64,000 nucleotides of DNA from Sinomicrobium soli (GTDB lineage Bacteria > Bacteroidota > Bacteroidia > Flavobacteriales > Flavobacteriaceae), in contig NZ_QLNV01000007.1 of assembly GCF_003285545.1 (NCBI RefSeq), positions 1 through 64,000 on the forward strand, in the 5' to 3' direction. Under the pieces are notes generated by a model, which was not told the origin of the DNA, searched no databases, and saw only the letters and a list, made by a program, of their open reading frames with translations. The first letter of the stretch is position 1, and each line of letters starts with the position of its first letter. Positions 27,371 through 35,931 of the stretch are shown piece by piece. The translations under genes were made by a program, and so were the position numbers.

Positions 27371-28561
27371 TCAGACCGTTTCTCCATACTCAAAAGTCCC
27401 GAATCCGCTCTTTATGGTCAGTCTCTTACGGTCTGAAGCTTCCACCTGCCCGACGATCTTGGCTGCAATACCGAACTCTTCCGAAATCCCGATGATATCG
27501 GCAGCCAGGGCCTCGTCTACATAGAGTTCCATTCTATGGCCGCAGTTAAACACCTGGTACATCTCCTTCCAGTCGGTACCCGACTGTTCCTGGATAAGCC
27601 TGAACAGTGGCGGCACATCGAAGAGGCGGTCTTTGACGATATGTAAATCATCTATAAAATGAAGTATTTTGGTCTGTGCCCCCCCGCTGCAATGTACCAT
27701 TCCGTGAATTTCTTCCGGACCGTATTTCTCCAGGATCTTCCTGATTACCGGGGCATAGGTCCTGGTAGGAGACAACACCAGTTTTCCCGCATCCAGCGGA
27801 CTGCCTTCTACCTTGTCGGTGAGTTTCACCGCTCCCGAATACACCAGCTCTTCCGGCACTGACGGATCAAAACTTTCCGGGTATTGCTGCGCGAGGTAAC
27901 CCGCAAACACATCATGCCGCGCCGAAGTCAGCCCGTTGCTTCCCATCCCGCCGTTATACGTTTTTTCGTAGGTAGCCTGCCCGAAGGAAGCCAGGCCCAC
28001 GATTACATTGCCGGCCCTGATGTTGGCATTGTCTATAACGTCTTTCCTGCGCATCCTTGCCGTTACCGTAGAATCTACGATTATGGTACGCACCAGGTCG
28101 CCCACATCAGCCGTCTCCCCGCCTGTGGCGTGGATCTTTACCCCGAATGCTTCCAGCTCCGAAATAAGCTCTTCGGTACCGTTGATAATGGCTGAGATCA
28201 CTTCTCCCGGTATGAGGTTCTTATTGCGCCCAATGGTGGAAGACAGCAGTATATTATCGGTAGCCCCCACACATAACAGGTCGTCTATATTCATGATAAG
28301 GGCATCCTGGGCAATTCCCTTCCACACCGAAATATCTCCCGTTTCCTTCCAATACATATATGCCAGGGAAGATTTGGTACCCGCTCCGTCGGCATGCATC
28401 AGGATACAGTATTCTTCATCGCCGGTAAGGTGGTCGGGGACCACTTTGCAGAACGCCTTCGGAAAAAGGCCCTTGTCTATATTCTTAATGGCATTGTGCA
28501 CATCCTCCTTGGAGGCCGAAACCCCTCTTTGCGAATACCGTTTACTTACCGAACCACTCAT
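27371..28561 (-). CDS. purM: Phosphoribosylformylglycinamidine cyclo-ligase (AIR synthase)
   Basis: A 396-residue ATP-dependent enzyme that closes the imidazole ring (FGAM to AIR) in purine synthesis. Seen are YSQRGVSASKEDVHNAI, HADGAGTKSSLAY, IAQDALIMNIDDLLCVGA, the glycine-rich HATGGETADVGDLVRTI and VIVGLASFGQATYEKTYNGG. It is a little longer than E. coli PurM (345), as usual for Bacteroidota. The ATG at 28561 (MSGSVSKRY) is preferred over one seven codons earlier. Confidence 0.93.
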   Translation of the reverse strand: MSGSVSKRYSQRGVSASKEDVHNAIKNIDKGLFPKAFCKVVPDHLTGDEEYCILMHADGAGTKSSLAYMYWKETGDISVWKGIAQDALIMNIDDLLCVGATDNILLSSTIGRNKNLIPGEVISAIINGTEELISELEAFGVKIHATGGETADVGDLVRTIIVDSTVTARMRRKDVIDNANIRAGNVIVGLASFGQATYEKTYNGGMGSNGLTSARHDVFAGYLAQQYPESFDPSVPEELVYSGAVKLTDKVEGSPLDAGKLVLSPTRTYAPVIRKILEKYGPEEIHGMVHCSGGAQTKILHFIDDLHIVKDRLFDVPPLFRLIQEQSGTDWKEMYQVFNCGHRMELYVDEALAADIIGISEEFGIAAKIVGQVEASDRKRLTIKSGFGTFEYGETV

Positions 28562-28579
28562 AATACATCTGATTTGCCG

Positions 28580-28587
28580 CAAAAATA
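28580..28587 (-). promoter_or_regulatory. -7 box upstream of purM
   Basis: TATTTTTG on the minus strand is an exact TAnnTTTG match. It predicts a start of transcription about 12 bases ahead of the purM ATG. The -33 partner is not obvious. Confidence 0.45.
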
Positions 28588-28669
28588 CACAATTTCATAC
28601 TGAACTCGCAGGGCAGTGCTAAAAGTTCTTAGTTGGTAGTTGTCAGTTCATAGTCTGGTTCCAAGCAGA

Positions 28670-28704
28670 ACAGGGAGACCTTATCGCTGTTAAGGGCTCC
28701 CTGT
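28670..28704 (-). terminator. Hairpin downstream of glnN
   Basis: ACAGGGAG and CTCCCTGT are perfect arms around a 19-base loop, 24 bases past the glnN stop. No strong T-run follows, so termination is likely but not certain. Confidence 0.5.
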
Positions 28705-28727
28705 ATCTGAAAAAGTTTTGCAAAAGA

Positions 28728-30914
28728 CTACTTCACAAACAGCAGTTCCCTGTACTTGGTAAGGGTCCACAATTCGTCATCTACCAGTAATTCGAGTTTA
28801 TCACAGTGATAACGTATTTCATCGAAATAAGGTTTTACCCTGTCGCAGTAAGCTTCTGCTTTCAGTTCCGCACTCTTGATCACGTTGGCTTTCTTGCGCT
28901 CATCGATCATGGCGGTAACCTTGGAATTGATCTCGGCTATATGTCCTGAAATATCCTCGATCAGGTCCAGCTGTTCGGAAGCCACCTTCTTGAAATCCGA
29001 TCCGAAAACTTCCTTGAGCCCCCTGACATTCTCTATGAGTACATTCTGGTACCTGATCGCAGTAGGGATCACGTGATTACGGGCAATATCCCCAAGTACA
29101 CGGCCTTCGATCTGCAGTTTCATGGTATATTCTTCCAGTTCTATTTCATACCTCGCCTTAACCTCTACCTTGTTCAGCACCTTCATCTCCTCAAAAAGGG
29201 AAATTGATTTCTTGGAAATAAGGGCCTTGAGGGCTGCCGGGGTATTCTTGTGATTGCTTAGCCCTCGTCTCCCCGCTTCTTTTTCCCAGGCATCGCTATA
29301 CCCGTCACCTTCGAAGCGGATACGGCGCGAAGATTTTATATATTCCCTGAGCACGTTAAAGATGGCCTCATCCTTTTTGAGCTTTTTCTTGCTGACCAGG
29401 GCATCGACTTCTTTCTTGAACTCCACGAGCTGTTTGGCCACTATGGTATTGAGCAGGGTCATCGGCTTTCCGCAATTGGCCTTGGAGCCTACGGCGCGGA
29501 ACTCGAATTTATTACCTGTAAAGGCAAAAGAAGATGTCCTGTTCCTGTCGGTATTATCGAGAAGAATTTCCGGGATCTTGCCTACTACGTTCAGTTTGAG
29601 ATCCGTTTTTTCCTGGGGCGACAATTTACCGTTGGACACATCTTCAAGTTCCTCAAGCACCTTGGTCAGCTGCTCTCCTATGAAGATGGACATAATGGCG
29701 GGCGGGGCTTCGTTGGCCCCCAGCCTGTGGTCGTTGGTCGCCGATGCCACGGATGCGCGCATCAGTTCCTCATACTGGTCAAATGCCTTGATGGTATTGA
29801 TAAAAAAGGTAAGGAACTGCAGGTTTTTCATCGGGGTTGTTCCCGGACTGAGCAGGTTTACCCCCGTATTGGTAGCGAGCGACCAGTTGTTGTGCTTTCC
29901 GGAGCCATTGACACCGGCAAAAGGTTTTTCGTGGAAAAGTACCTTGAAGTTATGACGGTCGGCTGTCTTGTCCATAACATCCATCAGGAGCGAGTTATGG
30001 TCTACCGCAAGGCTGGCCTCCTCAAAGATGGGTGCCAGTTCAAACTGGTTGGGGGCCACTTCGTTATGCCTGGTTTTTACCGGAATACCGAGTTTCATAC
30101 ACTCCATTTCCAGGTCGCGCATATAATTGACTACGCGGTTCGGAATGGAACCGAAGTAGTGATCGTCCAGTTGTTGCCCCTTGGCAGAGACATGCCCGAG
30201 CAACATACGGCCGGCCTGTACAAGATCGGGACGGCTGTAGGCCAGTGTCTTGTCTACCAGGAAATATTCCTGCTCCCAGCCCAGGGTTGCCGTTACCTTG
30301 GTCACGCTCTTGTCAAAATAACGGGCCACATCGGTCGCAGCAACGTCAATGGCCTGAAGCGCCCTTAAAAGCGGGGCCTTGTTATCCAGGGCCTCTCCGG
30401 TATAGGAAACGAATACGGTAGGGATACACAATGTATCTGCATAGATATAAGCCGGGGAGGTAGGGTCCCAGGCCGTATATCCCCTGGCTTCAAAAGTATT
30501 TCTTATTCCCCCGTTCGGGAAGCTCGAGGCGTCAGGCTCCTGTTGCACCAGCTGTCCGCCATCGAATTTTTCGATCGCCATGCCTCCACCGATAGGTTCA
30601 AAAAAGGCATCGTGCTTTTCAGCAGTGGCCCCGGTGAGAGGCTGGAACCAGTGGGTATAGTGGGTAGCCCCTTTAGAAAGGGCCCAGTCTTTCATTGCAG
30701 CTGCAACCTGATTGGCTACTCTCCTGTCGATCTTTTCACCAAATTCTATCGCCCTCATCACCCCGACAAAGGCTTCCTTGGTCATAAACTGCCGCATGGA
30801 TGCCTCGTTAAATACATTCTCTCCGAACAGTTCCGAACGCCTTACCGTTTCCTGTACGGGAACCGCTGTTCTTCCGAAGGTTGCCTGAATCGCTCTGAAT
30901 CTAATTGTTGCCAT
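28728..30914 (-). CDS. glnN: Glutamine synthetase type III
   Basis: A 728-residue GSIII that makes glutamine from glutamate, ammonia and ATP. The family N-terminus ATIRFRAIQATFGRTAVPVQ and the GSIII block GGMAIEKFDGGQLVQQEPDA are present. The catalytic core follows: GWEQEYFLVDK, TRHNEVAPNQFELAPIFEEA, HEKPFAGVNGSGKHNNWSLA and NRTSSFAFTGNKFEFRAVGS. A long helical C-terminal region (about 600-728) is typical. I use the ATG at 30914, where family similarity starts. It is divergent from a type II glutamine synthetase, and such pairing suggests nitrogen-responsive control of the shared gap. Confidence 0.96.
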   Translation of the reverse strand: MATIRFRAIQATFGRTAVPVQETVRRSELFGENVFNEASMRQFMTKEAFVGVMRAIEFGEKIDRRVANQVAAAMKDWALSKGATHYTHWFQPLTGATAEKHDAFFEPIGGGMAIEKFDGGQLVQQEPDASSFPNGGIRNTFEARGYTAWDPTSPAYIYADTLCIPTVFVSYTGEALDNKAPLLRALQAIDVAATDVARYFDKSVTKVTATLGWEQEYFLVDKTLAYSRPDLVQAGRMLLGHVSAKGQQLDDHYFGSIPNRVVNYMRDLEMECMKLGIPVKTRHNEVAPNQFELAPIFEEASLAVDHNSLLMDVMDKTADRHNFKVLFHEKPFAGVNGSGKHNNWSLATNTGVNLLSPGTTPMKNLQFLTFFINTIKAFDQYEELMRASVASATNDHRLGANEAPPAIMSIFIGEQLTKVLEELEDVSNGKLSPQEKTDLKLNVVGKIPEILLDNTDRNRTSSFAFTGNKFEFRAVGSKANCGKPMTLLNTIVAKQLVEFKKEVDALVSKKKLKKDEAIFNVLREYIKSSRRIRFEGDGYSDAWEKEAGRRGLSNHKNTPAALKALISKKSISLFEEMKVLNKVEVKARYEIELEEYTMKLQIEGRVLGDIARNHVIPTAIRYQNVLIENVRGLKEVFGSDFKKVASEQLDLIEDISGHIAEINSKVTAMIDERKKANVIKSAELKAEAYCDRVKPYFDEIRYHCDKLELLVDDELWTLTKYRELLFVK

Positions 30915-31390
30915 ATAGTTTTTGTTGGTTATTAATTTCTTTTGATATTCATCTATACTTAACTTACTATATAATTTCACTCACCTATACCCCTGCATGC
31001 CGTTACAGGTTGTTCCTATCGGACGCTTCCCAAAAGCTGCCTGAACCACTACGAAAGAGTCCAAATTTAAAAAAAAGATGCTTTTTTATTGAAGACCCCC
31101 GTAAAAAAACACCGCATAACACAAAAAAATATCAATCCGTTAGTTTTACCCCCTGATTCAAACAACACCCTTTATATTTTACTGCAAATACTCTCATGTA
31201 TACACATATCACAAAAACACAAAATATATTTTACAATTATTTCAACAACACCCCATAAAAAACACACATAAAATCAAAAATACATCATTAAATAAAATTA
31301 TACCCCATATTTTTAAGGGGGTTATTTAAAAATATATTACTTTTACACCACCATTCAGATATTAGTGTTCAATTTAAATTATGAAATGAC
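30915..31390. other. AT-rich divergent regulatory gap between glnN and glnA
   Basis: This 476-base gap is markedly AT-rich, with many A-runs (for example near 31085-31145). It must contain both glutamine synthetase promoters. I found no perfect TAnnTTTG box, palindrome or riboswitch-like fold that I would stand behind. Confidence 0.5.
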
Positions 31391-32422
31391 ATGAGCAGAG
31401 CTAAACTTGAGTATATATGGTTAGATGGTTATGTGCCGACGCAAAGCTTGAGGAGCAAAACAAAAATCGTAACTGATTTTTCGGGTAAACTTGAAGACTG
31501 TGAGATGTGGTCTTTTGACGGTTCGTCGACGGAACAGGCGGAAGGAAATTCTTCAGACTGCCTGTTGAAACCGGTATTCTTATGTCCCGACCCGCAGCGT
31601 AAAAACGCTTATCTTGTGATGTGTGAGGTTTTAAACCCTGACGGAACAGCACATATCTCCAATGGCAGGGCCACCATCGATGACGATGATAATGATTTCT
31701 GGTTTGGATTTGAACAGGAATACTTCCTCTGGAACCCTGAAACCAATAAGCCTTTAGGATTTCCGGCTAACGGATATCCTGCCCCGCAGGGACAATATTA
31801 TTGTTCCGTAGGTGCTCAGAATGCTTACGGAAGAGAGATCGTCGAAGAGCATCTGGATGTATGCCTTGAGGCCGGTATCAATGTAGAAGGTATCAATGCC
31901 GAGGTAGCTGCAGGACAGTGGGAATTCCAGATATTTGCGAAAGGCGCGGCAGAAGCCGGAGACCAGGTATGGGTAGCCCGTTACTTCCTGGAAAGGATTT
32001 GTGAAAAATACGGAGTAGCCGTAAACTGGCATCCGAAACCACTTGGTCAGCTCGACTGGAACGGAAGTGGTATGCATGCCAACTTCTCCAACGACATCCT
32101 GCGTACCTGCGCAGACAAATCCGTATATGAAAGTGTATGCGAGGCTTTCCGTCCGGTGGTCACGGAACATATCGAAGTATACGGAGCTGATAATGACCAG
32201 CGCCTGACCGGTAAGCACGAGACTGCTTCCATTCACGATTTCAGCTATGGTATCTCCGATCGCGGAGCTTCCATACGAATTCCCATCGCCACGGTAGAAC
32301 GCGGCTGGAAGGGATGGCTGGAAGACCGCAGACCGGCTTCCAATGGCGATCCGTATAAAATTGCAGCACGAATCATCAAAACTGTAAAGTCAGTGGAAAT
32401 AAATAATGCCGTTGCCGTATAA
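31391..32422 (+). CDS. glnA: Glutamine synthetase type II (eukaryote-like)
   Basis: A 343-residue GSII. Diagnostic blocks are KLEYIWLDGYVPTQSLRSKT, EDCEMWSFDGSSTEQAEGNS, FWFGFEQEYFLW, GINAEVAAGQWEFQI, NWHPKPLGQLDWNGSGMHAN, RLTGKHETASIHDFSYGISD and DRGASIRIP. There is no adenylylation-site Tyr region as in GSI, so control by GlnE is not expected. GSII is the eukaryotic/rhizobial type and occurs in many Bacteroidota. It gives the cell two unrelated glutamine synthetases encoded back to back. Confidence 0.96.
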   Translation: MSRAKLEYIWLDGYVPTQSLRSKTKIVTDFSGKLEDCEMWSFDGSSTEQAEGNSSDCLLKPVFLCPDPQRKNAYLVMCEVLNPDGTAHISNGRATIDDDDNDFWFGFEQEYFLWNPETNKPLGFPANGYPAPQGQYYCSVGAQNAYGREIVEEHLDVCLEAGINVEGINAEVAAGQWEFQIFAKGAAEAGDQVWVARYFLERICEKYGVAVNWHPKPLGQLDWNGSGMHANFSNDILRTCADKSVYESVCEAFRPVVTEHIEVYGADNDQRLTGKHETASIHDFSYGISDRGASIRIPIATVERGWKGWLEDRRPASNGDPYKIAARIIKTVKSVEINNAVAV

Positions 32423-32464
32423 ACAGCAACAGGCCTACAATTCTGTTTTTTGTGTATAATTAGC

Positions 32465-32503
32465 AAAACGCCGGTTCTTTCTCTACTCTCAGACCGGCGT
32501 TTT
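32465..32503 (+). terminator. Rho-independent terminator of glnA
   Basis: AAAACGCCGGT and ACCGGCGTTTT form a perfect 11-bp stem around a 17-base loop, followed by TACTTTTC, 43 bases after the glnA stop. Confidence 0.88.
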
Positions 32504-32668
32504 ACTTTTCACCTTACCCTCCTGACCGCTTTCCCTGTCATCCCGAGATAGTGCTTTGTCATTCCGAACGCAGTCCCTCCCGGCCGGTACTATTTGGTTA
32601 TTAAGTTATTTGGTTATTAGGTTATTGAGTTATTCAGGCAACACCACACTCATTATCTCATTATCTCA

Positions 32669-33601
32669 TTAAATCGTCAGATAGACAAAACAAGCGTAAA
32701 GCCCCAGCAGGATAACCCCCTCCAGCTTGCCCAGTCTCATGTTCCTGGGCATTATGACGAGTAACAATATCAGGAAGGCATATCCCAACATCCAGAAGAT
32801 ATCTGAATGGATCAGGCGTTCATCACTTGCCCTTACGGGTGTTATCATGGCGGTTATACCCAGTACTGCGAGAATATTAAATACGTTAGACCCGATCAGG
32901 TTGCCCAGGGAAATAGCTTTTTCCTTGCGCAATACGGCAATGATGGAGGCTGCCAGCTCGGGAACACTGGTACCTACGGAAACAACGGTGACGGCGATCA
33001 CGCGTTCACTGACCCCGTAATGGGCCGCAAGCCCTACCGCTCCCCTGATCAGCAATTCTGAACCTCCCCAGAGCGCTGCTCCTCCTATAAGAAGGAACAG
33101 GAAAATTCTTAATGGCGCCGGTACACTTCCTTCCATGTCCGCAACTTCATCCGGCACCTCCTGCTTGCTGCGGAACATCACCAGCAGGAACAGGATAAGG
33201 CCGGAAAACAGGATAATCCCTTCCCATCGCTGAAGTACCCCGTCGAAATAAATCAGGCCGAAAAACAACAATGACGTAATGATCAGGGCAGGCCAGTCCA
33301 GCCGGTAAAAGCTTTTTTGCACCTCTATATTTCCCAGAATTACGGTAAGCCCGAGCACCAGGCCTATATTGGCTATGTTAGAGCCTACGACGTTCCCCAG
33401 TGCTATGTCGGGAAAACCATCCAGGGCAGATTTCACACTTACGATAAGTTCGGGAGCGGAAGTAGCAAAAGAGACTACAGTCATCCCGATCACCATTCTC
33501 GGGATATGAAGCCGTAACGACAGGCCTACGGCGGCACGAAGCAGCCAGTCTCCCCCGATAACCAGCAATACCAGTCCGATAATAACAAAGAGAAGGTTCA
33601 T
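32669..33601 (-). CDS. Calcium/sodium antiporter (CaCA family, YrbG-like)
   Basis: A 310-residue inner-membrane protein with about ten transmembrane segments in two inverted halves. Each half carries the ion-binding alpha-repeat: SFATSAPELIVSVKSAL near residue 45 and SVGTSVPELAASIIAVL near 210, together with GNVVGSNIANIGLVLG and GNLIGSNVFNILAVLG. These motifs identify the K+-independent Ca2+(Na+)/H+ or Na+ exchanger family. It stands alone. The direction and driving ion are inferred from the family. Confidence 0.92.
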   Translation of the reverse strand: MNLLFVIIGLVLLVIGGDWLLRAAVGLSLRLHIPRMVIGMTVVSFATSAPELIVSVKSALDGFPDIALGNVVGSNIANIGLVLGLTVILGNIEVQKSFYRLDWPALIITSLLFFGLIYFDGVLQRWEGIILFSGLILFLLVMFRSKQEVPDEVADMEGSVPAPLRIFLFLLIGGAALWGGSELLIRGAVGLAAHYGVSERVIAVTVVSVGTSVPELAASIIAVLRKEKAISLGNLIGSNVFNILAVLGITAMITPVRASDERLIHSDIFWMLGYAFLILLLVIMPRNMRLGKLEGVILLGLYACFVYLTI

Positions 33602-33830
33602 TAGTTTCTTAGTTCTTAGTTGTTAGTTATTAGTTGTTAGTTATTAGTTGTTAGTTTGTCATTCCGACCGCAGTGCCTGCCGGCCGGACAGGCAGGTTCA
33701 CTTTCCCGATGCTCGGTACAGGCTGTTCTGAATGACAACTTCGGACTTCCTGCTTCGCAATCCCGACTCCCGACTTCGGACTTCAAACCATTTCATCGTT
33801 TACAAACTAACGATAGTTTTTTTATTACGT
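33602..33830. repeat. TTAGTT tract and composite CATTCTGA/palindrome element
   Basis: Immediately before the antiporter start (minus gene) lie about seven TTAGTT(G/A) near-repeats. A composite element then runs from GTCATTCCGACCGCAGTGCC through the palindrome at 33675-33696 and TTCCCGATGCTCGGTACAGG to CTGTTCTGAATGACAA. Its ends (GTCATTC / GAATGAC) are inverted repeats. There is no gene in the gap. Confidence 0.75.
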
Positions 33831-33904
33831 TGTGCGAAGATAGAACTTTTGAAAACAGCACAAAACCTCCCGGTTCTTTTAATCTTCACCTGAACGGCTT
33901 TACC

Positions 33905-33912
33905 TATCTTTG
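33905..33912 (+). promoter_or_regulatory. -7 box of the SBF-like transporter gene
   Basis: TATCTTTG, an exact TAnnTTTG match 20 bases ahead of the ATG. A clear TTG at -33 is not seen. Confidence 0.5.
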
Positions 33913-33932
33913 TACGGTTTAAAAAGAGATTT

Positions 33933-34907
33933 ATGCATATCAGGACAGACCCTTTTGTACTTGCTCTTGCCGGAAGTGTGGCTCTGGCCGCAATCTTTCC
34001 GGAAGCCGGAACGGATGACAGCCCCGTTCCGCTGCAAACCATCAGCAGTGCGGGAATATCACTGATCTTCTTTTTTTACGGGCTCAAGCTCAGTCCGGAC
34101 AAGCTTCGAAAAGGACTTGCCAACTGGAAACTTCACATCGTTGTACAACTATCCACCTTTGTCCTTTTCCCGCTGCTGGTACTTGCGGCATATCCCTTTC
34201 TCCGGGGTGCGGAACAACACACATTATGGCTTGCCGTTTTTTTCCTGGCTGTTCTTCCTTCTACGGTCTCCTCTTCGGTAGTCATGGTTTCCATGGCCGG
34301 GGGAAATATTCCGGCAGCCATTTTCAATGCAAGTCTTTCCGGTATACTCGGAATCATTATTACTCCCTTATGGATTTCCCCTTTCCTCGGACCGGCACAG
34401 GGATCACAGGATTTCGGACATATCTACTCCCAGCTGGCTTTCGAGGTTATCCTCCCGGTAATCACCGGAATACTGCTCCAGAAATATGCAGGACGCCTCG
34501 CCGACCGGTACGGCCGTCAACTCAGTCTCTTTGACAAGGCGATTATCCTGATCATCGTATACAGAAGCTTTGCAAAATCTTTTTATTCCGGACTTTTCAG
34601 CCAGATACAATGGTCAGATATCGCTGTACTGATCACTGTTTCACTGCTGCTGTTCGGTCTCGTATACGGAAGCATTCACCTCATCTGTACAGCGCTCCGC
34701 TTTAATCGTGAAGACCGTATCACGGCAGTGTTCTGCGGATCAAAAAAATCACTTGTGCACGGTACGGTCATGTCTAAAGTACTCTTTTCCGGCGCCGGTA
34801 TTGCCGGTATCGTACTGCTACCGCTAATGCTGTATCACGCCATGCAGATATTCCTGGTGAGTATCATCGCCAGCAAGATGGCCGGAAAATCGCCTCAGGA
34901 TCGGTAA
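33933..34907 (+). CDS. SBF-like (bile-acid:sodium symporter superfamily) transporter
   Basis: A 324-residue membrane protein with about ten hydrophobic segments. Family-typical stretches are IFFFYGLKLSPDKLRKGLAN, LPSTVSSSVVMVSMAGGNIP, NASLSGILGIIITPLWISPF and a C-terminal GSKKSLVHGTVMSKVLF. This is the bacterial SBF-like branch (PF13593, YfeH type), whose substrate is unknown; bile acids are not implied. The conserved Gly-Lys-Lys-Ser loop supports the branch. It is monocistronic. Confidence 0.88.
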   Translation: MHIRTDPFVLALAGSVALAAIFPEAGTDDSPVPLQTISSAGISLIFFFYGLKLSPDKLRKGLANWKLHIVVQLSTFVLFPLLVLAAYPFLRGAEQHTLWLAVFFLAVLPSTVSSSVVMVSMAGGNIPAAIFNASLSGILGIIITPLWISPFLGPAQGSQDFGHIYSQLAFEVILPVITGILLQKYAGRLADRYGRQLSLFDKAIILIIVYRSFAKSFYSGLFSQIQWSDIAVLITVSLLLFGLVYGSIHLICTALRFNREDRITAVFCGSKKSLVHGTVMSKVLFSGAGIAGIVLLPLMLYHAMQIFLVSIIASKMAGKSPQDR

Positions 34908-34993
34908 GCCGTGGTATTGGTTACACTTCACGCCTCTCGGCTCAGGCTACTCCAAAACTGGTATTTGTAAATAGTTTACCCTAAATTTATCGC

Positions 34994-35860
34994 ATGAAAA
35001 AGCTAATAATAATAATCCTGTGCATTTCAGGAATAGGTTGCAATACCCATTACGGGCAACTCACTGTTGTGACAAGGCTTCCCAGGGAACTCCGCGAGAA
35101 TTCGGGTATAGAAAGTACCTCGAGCGACGGTACCGTATGGGCTATCAATGACTCGGGAAACAACAACTCCCTGTACAAGGTGGGACGGGACGGGTCGTTG
35201 TTACGGGAAATCAGTATCCGGCATTCGGAAAACACCGATTGGGAAGAACTGACCAAAGACAGGGACAACAATCTCTATATAGGTGACTTCGGCAATAATG
35301 ACAACAAGAGAAAAGACCTTGCCATATATAAGGTTTCCGATGTCAACAACATACACGGCAACACGGCACAGGCTGAAAAAATCACTTTCGAATATCCCGA
35401 ACAGAAAGATTTTCCCCCGAAAAAGAAACACAGGTATTTTGATGCCGAGGCATTTTTCCATTCCGGGGGCTACTTTTACCTGTTTACCAAAAACCGCTCC
35501 AAGCCATTTGACGGGGTCTGTTACCTCTATAAAATACCCGCCGTTCCCGGGCATCACCTGGCCGAACGTATCGGTGAGTACACCTTCTGCAAGGACAAGG
35601 ACCGCTGCAGAATTACCGCCGCGGCCATTTCTCCCGACGGTAAAACCGCAGCATTGCTGGGCCATGAAAATATATGGCTGTTCTCAGGTTTCGAAAACGA
35701 CAATATCTTCAAGGCCACCCGCAAGGAAAACATAGCACTGGAACATTATTCCCAGAAGGAAGGACTCTGCTTTACCGACAATCACACCCTTCTGGTCAGT
35801 GACGAGGAAGAGGGAAGTTCGGGACGAAATCTTTACGAATTCAGATTACCGGAAGATTGA
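34994..35860 (+). CDS. Hypothetical lipoprotein, probably beta-propeller-like
   Basis: A 288-residue protein with a short type II signal peptide (LIIIILCISGIGC, lipidated Cys16). The mature part has repeated blade-like strands: GTVWAINDSGNNNSLYKVG, DWEELTKDRDNNLYIGDFGN, AISPDGKTAALLGHENIWLF and LCFTDNHTLLVSDEE. These resemble SdiA-regulated/YncE-style propellers. I do not know a function. It lies 86 bases after the SBF-like gene and may share its transcript; it converges on the phosphoesterase-barrel gene. Confidence 0.7.
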   Translation: MKKLIIIILCISGIGCNTHYGQLTVVTRLPRELRENSGIESTSSDGTVWAINDSGNNNSLYKVGRDGSLLREISIRHSENTDWEELTKDRDNNLYIGDFGNNDNKRKDLAIYKVSDVNNIHGNTAQAEKITFEYPEQKDFPPKKKHRYFDAEAFFHSGGYFYLFTKNRSKPFDGVCYLYKIPAVPGHHLAERIGEYTFCKDKDRCRITAAAISPDGKTAALLGHENIWLFSGFENDNIFKATRKENIALEHYSQKEGLCFTDNHTLLVSDEEEGSSGRNLYEFRLPED

Positions 35861-35931
35861 GCCACCGACATCGTCCCTGAAAGACCGGCTATGAAATACA
35901 TGAATACATCCGGTAACCTGCACTCAGACAA

